Position numbers and translations under genes: made by a program
Assembly: GCA_027946555.1 (NCBI GenBank)
Contig: JAPEVC010000213.1
Location: forward strand, 1-61,468
Direction: 5' to 3'
Source of the DNA: Gnomoniopsis sp. IMI 355080
Taxonomy: Eukaryota; Ascomycota; Sordariomycetes; Diaporthales; Gnomoniaceae
DNA: 61,468 nt
The notes under the pieces: generated by a model
What the model was told of the DNA's origin: nothing
The model's input: only the letters and a program-made list of their open reading frames with translations
The model's database searches: none
Shown: piece after piece, positions 1 to 11,438 of the stretch
Layout: each line of letters begins with the position of its first letter
Position numbering within the stretch: the stretch's first letter is position 1

Positions 1-261
1 GGATTGGGGCGCAGGATTGGGGCGGAGGAGGGGTGCCATGGAGGGTTGACGCAAGCAATGCTGTTGCTGTTTCCTGCTCCTCATCGTCTCCCAAAAGACA
101 GAAGACAAGGCTCACATACCGGCGTAGAGATTCTTATACATTGGTTCGTCAGGCTTCTGCAGTACGTCTCCAGGTTGGCCAAGCAGAGGCTGTGATTCAC
201 CAGCGCCGTTCGAATCGCCAGCCTCGGGGCGGCGATCTGGTATTCCTGTTGCTGAAGCCAT
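1..261 (-). CDS. Cytochrome b561-like membrane protein, first exon only (partial)
   Basis: The first coding exon runs from ATG at 261-259 to 120 and gives a hydrophilic N-terminus beginning MASATGIPDRR and containing ESQPLLGQPGD and EPMYKNLYAG. A GTATGT donor follows at 119. No convincing acceptor is visible before the window edge, so the rest of the protein, including any membrane segments, lies outside. The leader (an acidic stretch, then PLLG.PGD, then a short run ending YKNL.AG) resembles fungal cytochrome b561 / ferric-reductase-like transmembrane proteins as I remember them. These are predicted multi-helix haem proteins of endomembranes. No catalytic haem ligand can be seen here, so the family call rests only on the leader peptide. 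The gene is divergent from allantoicase across about 1.2 kb. Confidence 0.5.
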
Positions 262-1495
262 CTTGAATGGATTGAGGCCGACTCGGACAATCAATTAAGT
301 TCCTCTCTTTCTCTTTTTTTTCTTTTCTTCTTTTTCTTTCCCTTCTTCCTTTTCTTTGCTCGTGATTTTACGCCGTCAACGGCTCGAGGGACTAATACAA
401 GAGTGGTAGTCGAGAAAGGCGAGAAGGCTGGAAGACTAGAGGTCTAGAAAGCTCTGCAGAAGCTGTAGCTGAGGGTCTTATATGACCCGGGCGATCACCA
501 GGGTGACGTGGAGGAAGAATGCTCTGAGGGGTCGCAATGCTGTTTTCCCCGGGTAGATCCTCCGAAGCTGAGGGCGGGCTTTTATTAGGTATACAGGTAG
601 CAAACAAAATTTCAGCAATGTGGCACAACGGGGTGGACTGCATTGATAACAAGAAAACCATGCAACCTGGCCGTCAATGTGCTGGACGCTGATGCCATTG
701 AAGTCGATGATGAGAGCAATGGAACCAGGTGGACAGCTTTGGGCCTATGAGAGGCGCCGCATTACTTGACCTTTGGGGGCCCATGGCTGCCACACCTGCA
801 TGTTTTCCCCAGAGGCGATAAGCGGGGGCGGCCATGGGCCATCCTGGTTTAGTGGGCGATCCTAGATTCGATCGGGATTATCGAGATAATCAGTCCATTC
901 CTATGTACTGTACTGTACTCAACTTACAATGGTAGGTTTCGACCCAGACTACCTACCTTTCTGTCAAAAAAAAGGCTGACGTATTATCTGACCCTACCAC
1001 CGCGCATACTCAGCACTAGTGGAAAATGATGGTGAAATGGCTGAGGATCCGGCATGACTATATGCTATGCGACCGCTCTGTAGAGCATGTATGGTAGATG
1101 TTTTACAAGGCAGGCCTTCCCATTGTACGCAGTACCATGTACGGGATAAGTACAGCGTCAAGTAGCCGTTACTTGACTCAGTGGAAGTGGTAGGCAGGTT
1201 AGGTATCCGGTCGAAGTGGAGACTCCAATCCTCTTCCCCCCCCCCCCCAAAAGAACCAAAGGGAAAACCCGGCTCGGCGCGCAATCGGCCGCCTCCGCCC
1301 TGTCGCCGGGTCCGGAGCCGCTCCGTATCTTTTACTCGATTGTCTCTTGTCATTGGCCTTTGGCCTATCGCGACCTCGTGCCTCTCTCTATGTTGCAAAG
1401 AAAAGAATTCTCGAGTATATGTTGACCTCATCAAATCGTCACTCTTTTACTTCTTTGGGTTCTGAAGAGCATACGGATCAAAAACAGCAATCATC
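262..1495. other. Divergent intergenic region (cytochrome b561-like / allantoicase)
   Basis: This 1.2 kb stretch has no supported gene. It holds a CT-rich tract at 300-360 next to the minus-strand gene, a TACTGTACTGTAC repeat near 905-918, a C10-type homopolymer near 1237-1248, and the GATA sites listed separately. Two ATGs lie upstream of the allantoicase start. The one at 1390 opens an 11-codon reading frame including its stop (to 1422). The one at 1419 opens a frame that overlaps the allantoicase start out of frame. Whether they are transcribed is unknown. Confidence 0.7.
817..989. promoter_or_regulatory. Cluster of GATA-factor (AreA/NIT2-type) sites upstream of allantoicase
   Basis: HGATAR sites occur at about 817-823 (CGATAAG), at 876-891 and at 984-989 (TTATCT, the reverse of AGATAA). 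The middle element is a perfect dyad, GATTATC-GA-GATAATC, with two sites facing each other across 2 bp. They lie 0.5 to 0.7 kb upstream of the allantoicase ATG. Allantoin and allantoate use in fungi is under nitrogen catabolite repression through GATA factors, so control by an AreA/NIT2 homologue is the natural inference. Binding is not shown. Confidence 0.5.
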
Positions 1496-2795
1496 ATGGC
1501 AGACGAGATCGAGTACAAGCTGGAGAATGTCTCAGCCACGTCGGTGGCTTCTCAAGACATCGATAACACCTTTCGGTCCAGTTGTATAGGTTTGTGTTGC
1601 TGGATGAACGCCTACTAAAGGATACGACGAGTCACTGACACCCTCACAGACCTCGTCTCCGCCGCATTAGGCGGCAGGGTCCTAGGCTTCTCGGATGAGT
1701 GGTTTGCCGAAGCTGCGAATTTGCTAACTCCAACGGCCCCCATCCGTCAACCAGGCAAGATGGTCTACACTGGCGCTTGGTACGATGGTAAGTTTGTCCT
1801 GGGCACATTCATTTCTGGGACCCAGTGAATCGGGCTGCATCAGTGCCTCTGCCTCCCCGTTCACTGTCCAGATCGCCGATGATTTTCTCAGGCAGCCCTG
1901 ATAGTATTCTTCCCTTGTCGATACGAGGACATCATTCACTGAACTTGTTACAACAGGCTGGGAAACACGGCGACACAATCCCGCGCCGTTCGACTGGGTC
2001 GTAATCCGGCTAGGCGTCGCCTCAGGTACTGTGACCGGCGTCGAGGTCGACACCGCCTTCTTCAACGGCAACCATGCACCACATATCTCTGTCGAGGGCG
2101 TCTTCCGCCCTGATGGCGATGACGAAGTCCTATCCTGGCAAGGCACCAAAGGCCAGTGGGAGCCCATCCTCGGCATCCAAGAATGCGGGCCCTCGCAGCG
2201 CTTCGGCTGGAAACTCACCTCCCCGACCACGCAGCGCTACACCCACGTGCGCCTCAACATGTATCCGGACGGTGGCATCGCGCGCTTCCGCCTCTTTGGC
2301 CACGCCGTGCCCGTATTACCCCAGGACACATCCGCCGTCTTCGACCTCGCGGCCGCCCAGAATGGCGGCGTTGCCGTGGCCTGCAGTGACCAGCACTTTG
2401 GCACCAAGGACAACCTCGTGCTGCCCGGCCGCGGGAAGGACATGGGCGACGGGTGGGAGACGAAACGCTCGCGTGAAAAGGGTCACGTGGACTGGGCCAT
2501 TATCCGCCTGGGTGCAGCAGGTTTCGTGGAGAGGCTCGTGGTCGACACGGCGCACTTTCGGGGGAATTTCCCGCAGAGTGTGCGTGTTGAGGCCATTGCG
2601 TGGGAGGGCGAGGGCGAGCCCGAGGCCACTGCCGAGGGCTGGATCGAGGTGGTTGGGGCGAGCAAGACGGGGCCGGACCAGGAGCACGACTTTGTGTCGG
2701 CGGTCAAGGACCGGCCGTTCTCGCACGTCAAGCTGGTCGTGATACCCGACGGGGGTGTCAAGAGGCTGCGCGTATTCGCGAGGCGAGTCGTGTAG
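1496..2795 (+). CDS. alc: Allantoicase (allantoate amidinohydrolase)
   Basis: Allantoicase hydrolyses allantoate to ureidoglycolate and urea in purine degradation, letting the fungus use purines as a nitrogen source. There are three exons: 1496-1589, 1650-1787 and 1957-2795. Introns of 60 and 169 nt have donors GTTTGT and GTAAGT and CAG acceptors. The 356-residue product matches the usual 340 to 360. It shows the two homologous halves typical of the family: VDTAFFNGN in the first and VDTAHFRGN in the second. Each half ends in an H-V-(R/K)-L-x5-DGG segment (THVRLNMYPDGG; SHVKLVVIPDGG). The N-terminal part carries FSDEWFAEAANLL and GWETRRHNPAPFDW, also family hallmarks. The ATG at 1496 is chosen because it joins in frame and yields the usual short leader before FSDEWFA. 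GATA sites upstream fit nitrogen control. Confidence 0.95.
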
Positions 2796-5700
2796 ATCGC
2801 TGCGGGAATACCGCGGTCGCTGTTGATTGAGACTCCTGTCAGAACATGCCATTCTAAATCAAAGAAGAAAGCATCATCCAAACAAAAAGCAAAAGGAAAA
2901 AAGAAACTCATCTGAAACAGTGAAGAGTTACACGTGTTGGGTGTCATGTGGCCGGGTTGCTTGCTTCTCCCCACCGTGTCATTTCGGGGGGAAGCTGCTT
3001 TTTCCTCAACGGCAGACCGTGGTAAAACCGTGGTTGAGCATGCGTTCCACGCGGGTGCGAAATAACCATGGACTGCCCTGATATCAGCAGCGTGTTCTGG
3101 ATTTCACTCTGTCTCAGCACTGCAGAGCCGCAACGACGCGACAAATTGGCGCGAGACACAGACTCAACCCGGTCAAAAAATAATGCCCGTTCCGGCCTAT
3201 CCAGGGGCTCAGTCTCAAAGTCCGAGTCCGAACGGCTCCTTCATTATTCCCCAGTAGCAGGAGTCACTCATAGCAAAGAAAAAAGCGTCATTCATCAGGG
3301 TCAGCGGTTAGGGTGTAGAAACGGTCCACAAACGACCGAAAAAAAGTAGGCCCCGTGATGTCCGGCTATCTAGGTACCCAGGCCTGCCAGGCGTCTGGCG
3401 TCGAAATCGTCGCACACGAGAATGACTTCCCTTGGTCTTCTTAATTTGTTCGCCGTGGCTGGGAATTGCCCATCATACTCCCCAGTCAGCTCATCTGCCG
3501 GAGGTCTGTGGGGAAACCATTCTCACGCAACCACTTCCCATGGCGGGCAGACGGTCTGCGGCGAGCTAACACAATTCGCAGTGCCCGTTCAACATCACGG
3601 GCATGAGGTAGATATTGGGATCCACGTTAAAAGGTGTCGGCCCGACGTTCTGACCGCCGGAATCCCCTCCATCCCTCTATATGCAGAAAGGGTTCTGATA
3701 CACATGGCAAAAATGCGCGTGACTGGTATTCGTAGCACGTGCAACCAGTAATAAGCACCACGCATCAGCAAACAGACGCCACACGAGAGAGGTTGCACGT
3801 CTTGGACTGAATTTTCCCATCCCACCACCAGGAGCCTGCCCAGAAAAAGCACATATCTCAAAGCGGTCAGAGGTGCGTAGTGGACTATCGGTTAGTTGCC
3901 AGGCCACCAGGGCCTCATGGCTCCCCGACCCCCATATAACAGCAACCTCTCTGCTCTCTGCTGTTTGACGGTCGCAGAAGCAACTTGAAGTGGACACAGC
4001 GGGAAGTTTCGCCCAGGATCTTATAGGTGGAAAGGTGCTCGAATACACCTTCGAACGAACCCTTTATCGTCTCCTTGCTGAGACATGGCTGCCACGAGGC
4101 TTGGTGCAAGTGCATGATGATATACTGAAACTGGGATTTGATGGCTGACGCGTTGGCTGGAAGACTTGGTGGGAAGCGTTGAAAAGGCAATCGCTGTCAG
4201 CCTATCTGGATCCCAGTGATACCGACCAATCGCGACTCGGTGATACTGCTCCTGGCATGGCCACCAAGGGTAGTAGGCTTGCGAGGCGAGGGACCCTCTG
4301 TCTGCACTGAAAGTAGTAGGCTGACTACCTCGATCTGGTGGCAATATACTCTGTATACTCATGGGTGCCCCTTCCTCCGCTATTCCTTGAGGGCTCTATC
4401 GTGTGACTTGTCAGGTTTTGAGCAAGTCACCAGAAAGTCGCCTCGGAAGCATCCGGCCGATGCTACTGCAAGTACGCGTGCAAAAGAAGATGATTGGCAA
4501 CCCAAGTCCTGAAGGTAAAGTTTGATGAGACCGGGGAAAACATCCAGCTGTTGAGTCATCGGATGTCACTCCTGAAGCCCAATTGGAAATTCAGCAGAGG
4601 GAAGTAGGGGGGGTAATTTAGTTTAGTCGAGAGTTCTGATTGCGTCGCGAGTAGCGACACCAACCGCGTACGTGTCTTCGGACACACCAAGCAGTATGTC
4701 TGTCAGCCCAAGCGAGGTCCTCTATTGGTATATTCAGGCTGCCATCCGCAGAGCTGGAATTGTATTGTAGCGCCAAAGACGATGGCCTTGCTGGGGATGG
4801 CTCCAGACAGCGGTCGAACTATAGAATTTATAGGGCAGCCCATCTAGGTCAAATAGTGGCTTCCACACCATTGATCCCGGAAGAATATGACGAGAACCTA
4901 GGATTGATTTAAGAACATGCGTCCTCCGTCCGGCGTCAGGCGAGAAAATGTGTAGGGCTAGCATTGGGAGTGTGTGAAAAGGCTTTTCTTTTCCTGCAAC
5001 CGTTTCGCCCGCAGCTGGGTGCTGGCGTTGTTGCCAAGCGCTCCTCAAATAGCAGTAAGACCACTAGGCTTGCTCGCTTCGTCATCTGAGATGGCCTGGA
5101 TATATGACTCCTTCTGGTCTGCCACCCTTCTTTCAAGGTCGGTAAGTGGGGAGGTCTGAGACCCTCGATGCTGACTGCGGCATGTTGTGGTCGCGTCCCG
5201 CGCCCCAACCACATGACAGCTTGCGTGTTGTTGTTATTAGTCTTGAGCCGACCAGTCAAAGATGCAACCTTGGTATTGCCGCTACTGCTGCTTCAATGCA
5301 GAGCTTCTGCATGCAATCACGAGCATTAGAATTAGTTCACGGGTCATAAGATGAGCTATGGACTGATCGATAAATGTTGACTCCGTCCGTGGATGCGCGC
5401 CAGAAGAGAGACCCACGGCAGGATCAGCCTGTTGGGCTCAGATGGTTCCCGCTGACAGATCGATGCACCTGGATTGTATTTATGCTTGTAAATCACCACC
5501 CGCAGTTCCATCCGCAGGCCTTTGGCCTAGCCAAAAATTGTTTCTGTCCTGGCCAGGGTGCAGAAGACGCGGACAAGACCAGGTTTGTAACGAGCTTGTG
5601 TTGTACCACTCCAATCTTGCACAACTTGATGAATCCTTTCTCAGGACATGACCGAGACTCGACATCAAGTATAGGCTAGCCAAGGAGGCCGATGGGGTCA

Positions 5701-7444
5701 CCTTCGAACGTCCGGTAGTACTAGCTCATCGAAAATGAGGCTCTTGGTAACGCTACCAGCTGTCTTATCGGAGGCGCACAAAGCCTGTGTGTCCATAGAG
5801 ATTCTTAGGCAATTAGCAACTTTGTTGGCAACTTTGTCGGGCTTTGGGCATGCTAGGGTGCCTCGGTCCCTCTGAAGTATCGCAGGGTGAGACCAAGGTC
5901 CCTAGTGATTGTGATCCTCCGGATGTGCCATGCTGCTGTGGTTCCTGTGGCTTGGGACCACTCCGACTCGGACATCCTTGAAGCATGGCTGTCGACTGCG
6001 TGGGTTAAAGACGCACAAAGTCAGACCGTCGTTGTGGAGACGGAGCGAAAATCCGTATAGACAGCAGACCCAGAATACCACCGGTCCTTGGCCATCCAAG
6101 TTGCTTTGTTGCACACGGAGGCATGCTCAGATGGGACTTAGCCGAGCGTTCAGCCGCGCTTAAATTACCGGTGCTGCTACTTGCAGCTTTCCTGTCCCAA
6201 AGCGGAAACTCGTATGGCCACGAGCCAGTCAAGTCTGTGTGTGGCGCGGCCTTTGACGAGCAAAAGCGGGTAGCTAGGCTGCCAGGTGGTAATCGGGGAT
6301 AAGCATCGAGCTCAACCCTAAGAGCCTCCTTGGCTGCAAAGCCTGGTAATAACAAGCCAGAGCCTTCGGAAAGGGAAGTGGGCGCTAGGTACCCAGCGCT
6401 GCAGTTTTTTGAAAGCTTCTGCGAAGACTGCACATGTGATGGGGGGTGCTGAGCCAGAGGCAGAGTGCCTGGAAGATGTAGATTTGATTGCCGATGTCGT
6501 ATTGGGACTGGATCCATATCACATGCTCCTCGCACAGCGCATGGCCCATGCTGTTCACAAGCCACGCCGGTGGGTGTTTATCGAGTGCAATGAGGATGAG
6601 ATGGGTCGCGACGCGGAAGGATGTGCTCAGGGTTACTGCTCGCTCATGAGGCGCTGCTGGTGCTGGTAGCGGTGCAGGCGGTGCTGCCACTGCAAGTTGC
6701 AACCATGCAACGGCGGCAAAGCATCAGCAGAGGGGGTCAGATGCACGACGTTGAATGGCCAATTGGGGCATCAGAGACGCGGCAGAATCAAAAAAACGGG
6801 GAAGAGCAGCGAGATTGGGCCGTTGGCAGGGTCAGAGAGCACAGCGGATCTTGCATGGTAAGAAATGGCAGGCGGTTTCAGATTGATGTTGGACAGGGTG
6901 CAGTGACGGCGGCACGGGGGGTTCCTGTCCTGTCGATGGAGTATCCCGCGAAAGCCACCAACAGGGCGGTGCGTAGGCGAGAGCTAAGCGGAGCAGGCCC
7001 ACGAACAGCCACATTGTCGTCTTGTTCCCGGTCCTCAACAGCAACGGTTATTGGCCTGAGAGCAGCATACGGATCCGGAGGCCGGACTCTGGTGAATGAC
7101 AGGCAGGTCCTCCGTACCGGCAGCTGCAGGTCACAGACATGGAGACGGACAGGAGGCCATGCCGTGATGAGGTCGGATAGAGGCTGTGGGTATTATTACA
7201 TACAATGGTAGCACCAGGCCAATCGGAGGTGTCAAAGCAAAAGCAGTCAGATCCGACATTGCCTGACTGGCACATAGTACACAGGGGGCTGGATCTGGCC
7301 GGAGTCCGTTTTCCGTAAGGAGGGGGGTGCAGACAGCCACCTGGAGCTGAAGATTACACAGTGGCAAGGTGAAGCCGAAAATGAGGGTGTCTGTCAGTAG
7401 TCGGAGGCTGAGCAAGACATATTCACCATACCCAAGGTAGATGC

Positions 7445-7484
7445 TGTACTGCACTGTACTGTACTGTACTGTACTGTACTGTAC
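7445..7484. repeat. (GTACT)n pentanucleotide microsatellite
   Basis: About eight copies of a 5-bp unit, TGTAC/GTACT, run almost perfectly with one C-for-T interruption. The same GTACTGTAC core recurs as shorter copies near 905, 22798 and 23534, always between genes. Confidence 0.9.
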
Positions 7485-8934
7485 ATAATACCGTGTGTAC
7501 TCGGTACGGTGCATTTGCGGTGGCTGTGGCCGCATCTTGATAGAGGTGGATCCGTAAGATTAATCACATTTGAGAAGAATGAGGAGTTGGCATGGTGTGC
7601 ATGGTGGCAATGCCCGATATCATAGATCAATCACGGTGACTGGCATAGGAAGGATGCATGGGGTGTCAGGGTGTGTGGTGTACAGGGCTTGGTGGAGTCC
7701 TTAGCGGGATCCACAAGGGCAGAGAAGCCGGTCTGGAACGGAAGTTACCCACTCTGCGGATCGCCTGGACCGTGCGCGAGGGTAGGGTACTGTCGTTTGG
7801 GAAGCCTTCTTTCAGCCCTAAGACCAAGATCATTCAAGAACAGGAACCATGAATCGACTCACCAAGGGCCCGTCGTTCCTGCCAACCTGCCAACTTCGAG
7901 TCAGTGTCCAGCATGACAGGGGAAAGAACAAGCCACTACTATGTACCAATACTAGTATAACAGCACAAGCAAATTACTCGGGTACACGGCACCTACGTAC
8001 TCGATACCATCGCTGTTGCCATAGCATGTACTCCGCCCTACTAATTGAAATTGCCATGTACGAGCATTGTCGCTCGAAATTTGGCATCGATACTGCAGAT
8101 GGCACTGAGGTCTGGTACTGGTCCTGGTCCTGGTCGTAGTAGGTACACTCGCTGTCCACCAAGTCCACCAGTCATTTTGCCTTACTCATTGCACTATGTG
8201 TGCATACTGAGTAGTAGTAGCTGAGTTAGTATGTTGTGTGCCAAATTGGTCGAGATCTTCTGTCAGATTGGGACAGGACCCAAATCCAATCCATGAGGCC
8301 AAAACCCTGAATCAGGCAGGTACGATAAACCGCGACTGGAAGGGACGACGTTGCGGAAGAACGCACACTCAAGGCATCCCTGCGCTCGTGCCTGTGGTCA
8401 GTGTGGCCATGCCCTGGATCCGTACTCTTTCACAATTTCACCTCATCTCATCAACCTTTGGCTAACAGGTCCTGGCTGCGACGAACAATAACAACAACAA
8501 CAGCATACCATGTACTGGCTGACTGGGTGACGGGCCGTGTTTGTCACGAAAATGATGGTGCAGATGCCCATGCACACACCGTACAGTGAGCGGCTACTGC
8601 ATCAGACACGGTTTAATTTCCAGCAGGGCTTCCACAAGTTGCAACTCCACCAACAGTCCAAGTCCACATCATCCTTTTTCCGCTTTGGGTGAGCCTCGCG
8701 CACAGCACCCCCAGCCACAATGTCGCTCTGGCCCGTCGCGCCCCGGCCTAGACCTGAGAGCCGCTGTTTCATCATGTTGCCATTCCTGGCTAGCCCCGAT
8801 CATCCTCCACTCTCATCCTGTCCTGCCCGACATCTTCTTACTTTACTACGATGATACGTGCATACATGCTCTAGTAGCAGTGTGTAGTGTCGTAGTACTA
8901 TGGTAACCCACCCAAGGGCTAGGGTGCCACTGCC

Positions 8935-9768
8935 ATGGGATGGAAAGCGGAGACTTCAACAGAACAGACAAGACGACCCCGACACTTTTCGCCAGCAGCA
9001 ATACCATGGCTGCCATGGCCGCCGCCAACCTTTGAGCCATACCAGGCACAGGCGGCCCCATCTAGAGGCCGGGTGTCCGGCATTGCGAATCCCCCCGTGT
9101 CCCAGTCAGCGTCACCAATTTCCGATGCCCTCGACAAACTTGCTCTCTTCCCAAATGTATTTCGGCCACAGTGTCACATTTGGATGCCACCGACAAGAAG
9201 GAATGGGGAACCGTTGCCCGAACCTGGGCCCGGACCCTTCTCATCCCCGATCCAAGCTCGCAATCGACTGTCACTCATCGGTTCGTCCAAGCGGCCTTTG
9301 GACGCTGTCTCGATCCCAATCTCGATGCTTTATACCTCCATTTCCCGTCGTCACCATCGCAACTCCCCCGGTACTCTTGGCGTAAACTTTAACTTCACAT
9401 GCCACCCGCCTCGTTGCTTGATCGCCTATAATCTTATCGAACGTCTTTCGGACATTGTGCCGCGATATGTAAGTGGACAGGATTTTGCTGCCCCGAAATG
9501 CAAGCTTGTCCGAGCTCATCGGAGACGATCGATGTGTTGGTGCCCTGCATCGCGTATTTGCGCATCTGGGATAATATCGAACTCAACCCAATTGTTCAAA
9601 GCGCGCCGGCTCTCACTATTACAATGCGCGATGGCACACGAGCATAGTAGCTACTTCTTTCAATATCAACGGTGCGCCGCTGTCATTGGGGGTTGTGCAG
9701 AAGAAAGAAGCCCGTTGGCATTAATACGCGGCCTATACGCTGCATCTGGGCTTCAAGGTTCAAAGTGA
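8935..9768 (+). other. Unassigned 277-codon open reading frame (orphan candidate or chance)
   Basis: An ATG-initiated frame is open for 277 codons in an otherwise gene-free stretch. The product is rich in Pro, Arg, Ser and Cys. It has no motif I recognise, no signal peptide and no clear transmembrane segment. Amino-acid usage looks like translated non-coding DNA rather than a folded protein. A run this long is somewhat unlikely by chance at this base composition, which is the only reason to list it. It could be an orphan gene, part of a transcript leader, or chance. Confidence 0.15.
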
Positions 9769-11426
9769 GGTACAGTGCCTGACTGTCCCCCACACGACTG
9801 GAAACGCCAAAACTGGTCCGTTTCTCGTTCCGCTCGCCTAAAGATCTACCCTGCGTCTGCGTCTGGGGAGCCTACCCCAGCTGGTGGATCTTGCACGCCC
9901 CCTGCCCCTTCTTTCTCCCTCATATCCCCCTGTCAGAAGTCTCGAAGGGGCAAAAGGTGGACAAAAAGACCTTCAAACCAGGAAACGTGTCAAGGTCGCA
10001 GAGGACCGGTAGCCTTGACCCTTCATAATCCCAGGCAGCGAGATTTGGAAGCTTCTCATGAGCATATTGCCCGTAAATGGCGTACCCCATAGCGTGCCCA
10101 CGTCCCTGGAAACCTTCAGAGGTGATACGGAACGTGGAATACTTCCCCATTAGGCGGTCCGCAAGACGGTCTAAGCTCGGTCGGGAAGATGTTCATCGGC
10201 CACCTACTGCTGTAGTGTGTATCCGACACCTAGGACTGTCGGTATGGCCAGACTGCTTTGCTTCCCACAACTCAACCCCAGAGGGTATCAGTGTAACGTC
10301 TGCAGCATGAGTAGTTCGCAGTGACAGTCTAATTTTCTGCTAGTTCTGGACTCGGCATTCGCTAGTATCGGCTCGCCTCCTTCAACGACTGCACTCACCG
10401 CACCTGGCCGTGGACTCAAGCTTTCTCAGGGGGCTGACCAACCTCCTGCTCTATCGAGGCAGAGCTCTCGTGCAAGCTGATCGTTCTTTTACAACAATAT
10501 GGCATAGTCTCGACTGGTCCATTTCTCCACCGTTATTGGAAAATATTCGTTGCGTTTCGCTGAACCGTGCCGTGCTGCGGGCCGTAGCCAAGTCCGTGTC
10601 ATTCGCAAAAACCCTAAGATCTGTCAACGCTTTCCAGCCTTCTGGAGGCTCGATAGCTCTCTAGCTCTGGCATCAATCTCATCTGTTGCAGACCGTTGCC
10701 GAGTGAAATAAGCAAGGTGGTGTCCTCTTGTTTTGTTGCCAACAGCACGGAACAGTCCTCTCTTATTTGGCTGGATTTCGGGGTTCCGGGATTCCATTCT
10801 GTTCTTTCTTCTTGTTTTCTTCGGACTCGCGCATTCTCACCTTACCCTTCACCAATAATATCCGCTTCTATTGCGTCCAAGCTATCCGGGCAGCCCACTT
10901 TGGTCACTTCCATATTTACAGGTTCGCCAAATCTCCTTGACCAGCAGATCTCTGCCAGGGTCAGGCCCCGTACATCGCCCTTTCACGCGGCTCCGCTCCA
11001 CCCCAAGGGTCTGGACCTGTGAAAACAATCGAGAAAGACAGGGCGTTTTCCCTCCTTGGAGAATACTTATATTCCTACCCGTGGTGATGGCCAAATGAGG
11101 GTTGGGCTAGCTCATTTCAACGTTTCATCGCCCACACGCCCCGCCTGCGTCCTGGCCACTTACTCTTTACTAAGCCACCACCAGCATTCTTGCTGAAAAG
11201 GTTGATTACACCACCTTCTTTTCTTGTTGTCTTCCCTCACGCACACACGCACACTATATCACCCTGGAGCCTCGGTGCTTCAATTCTGTTCTTGTTGGCC
11301 CTCTTGCCTCAACCCGGGGTTTCCTGCCGGTCGTTTTTTGTTTTTTTATATTACATCTTGCACACAAGCATTGCCTTTGGTTTTCATTCTCCCCGCGTTC
11401 TTTTTTGGAGCCCGCTTTGATCCCGC

Positions 11427-11432
11427 ATGTAG
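11427..11432 (+). promoter_or_regulatory. Minimal start-stop uORF (ATG TAG) just before the main start
   Basis: The bases at 11427-11432 read ATGTAG, a start codon followed directly by a stop. It is in frame with, and ends 6 nt before, the start codon of the Pro/Gln-rich protein at 11439. Start-stop elements in other eukaryotes stall ribosomes and reduce translation of the main frame. The pyrimidine-rich sequence upstream is consistent with a transcribed leader, but the transcription start is not known. Confidence 0.5.
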
Positions 11433-11438
11433 ACGAGG

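Larger units (their letters stand above)
2796..11426. other. 8.6 kb gene-poor stretch
   Basis: No recognisable protein family, tRNA or transposon could be found on either strand. The first 100 bp are A-rich and probably the allantoicase 3' UTR. The stretch contains a GTACT microsatellite (7445-7484), a repeated CTGGTC tract near 8110-8135, and one ATG-initiated 277-codon open frame (8935-9768, listed separately). The last 400 bp are strongly pyrimidine-rich with CT runs, typical of a fungal promoter and long 5' UTR for the gene at 11439. An unspliced non-coding RNA or a lineage-specific gene cannot be excluded. Confidence 0.55.

Noticed and set aside
2316..2852. 178-codon open frame antisense to allantoicase
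   Set aside because: A shadow of the GC-rich allantoicase coding exon.
6005..7211. 186-codon minus and 196-codon plus open frames
   Set aside because: No recognisable motif, implausible composition, and no splice-supported extension.
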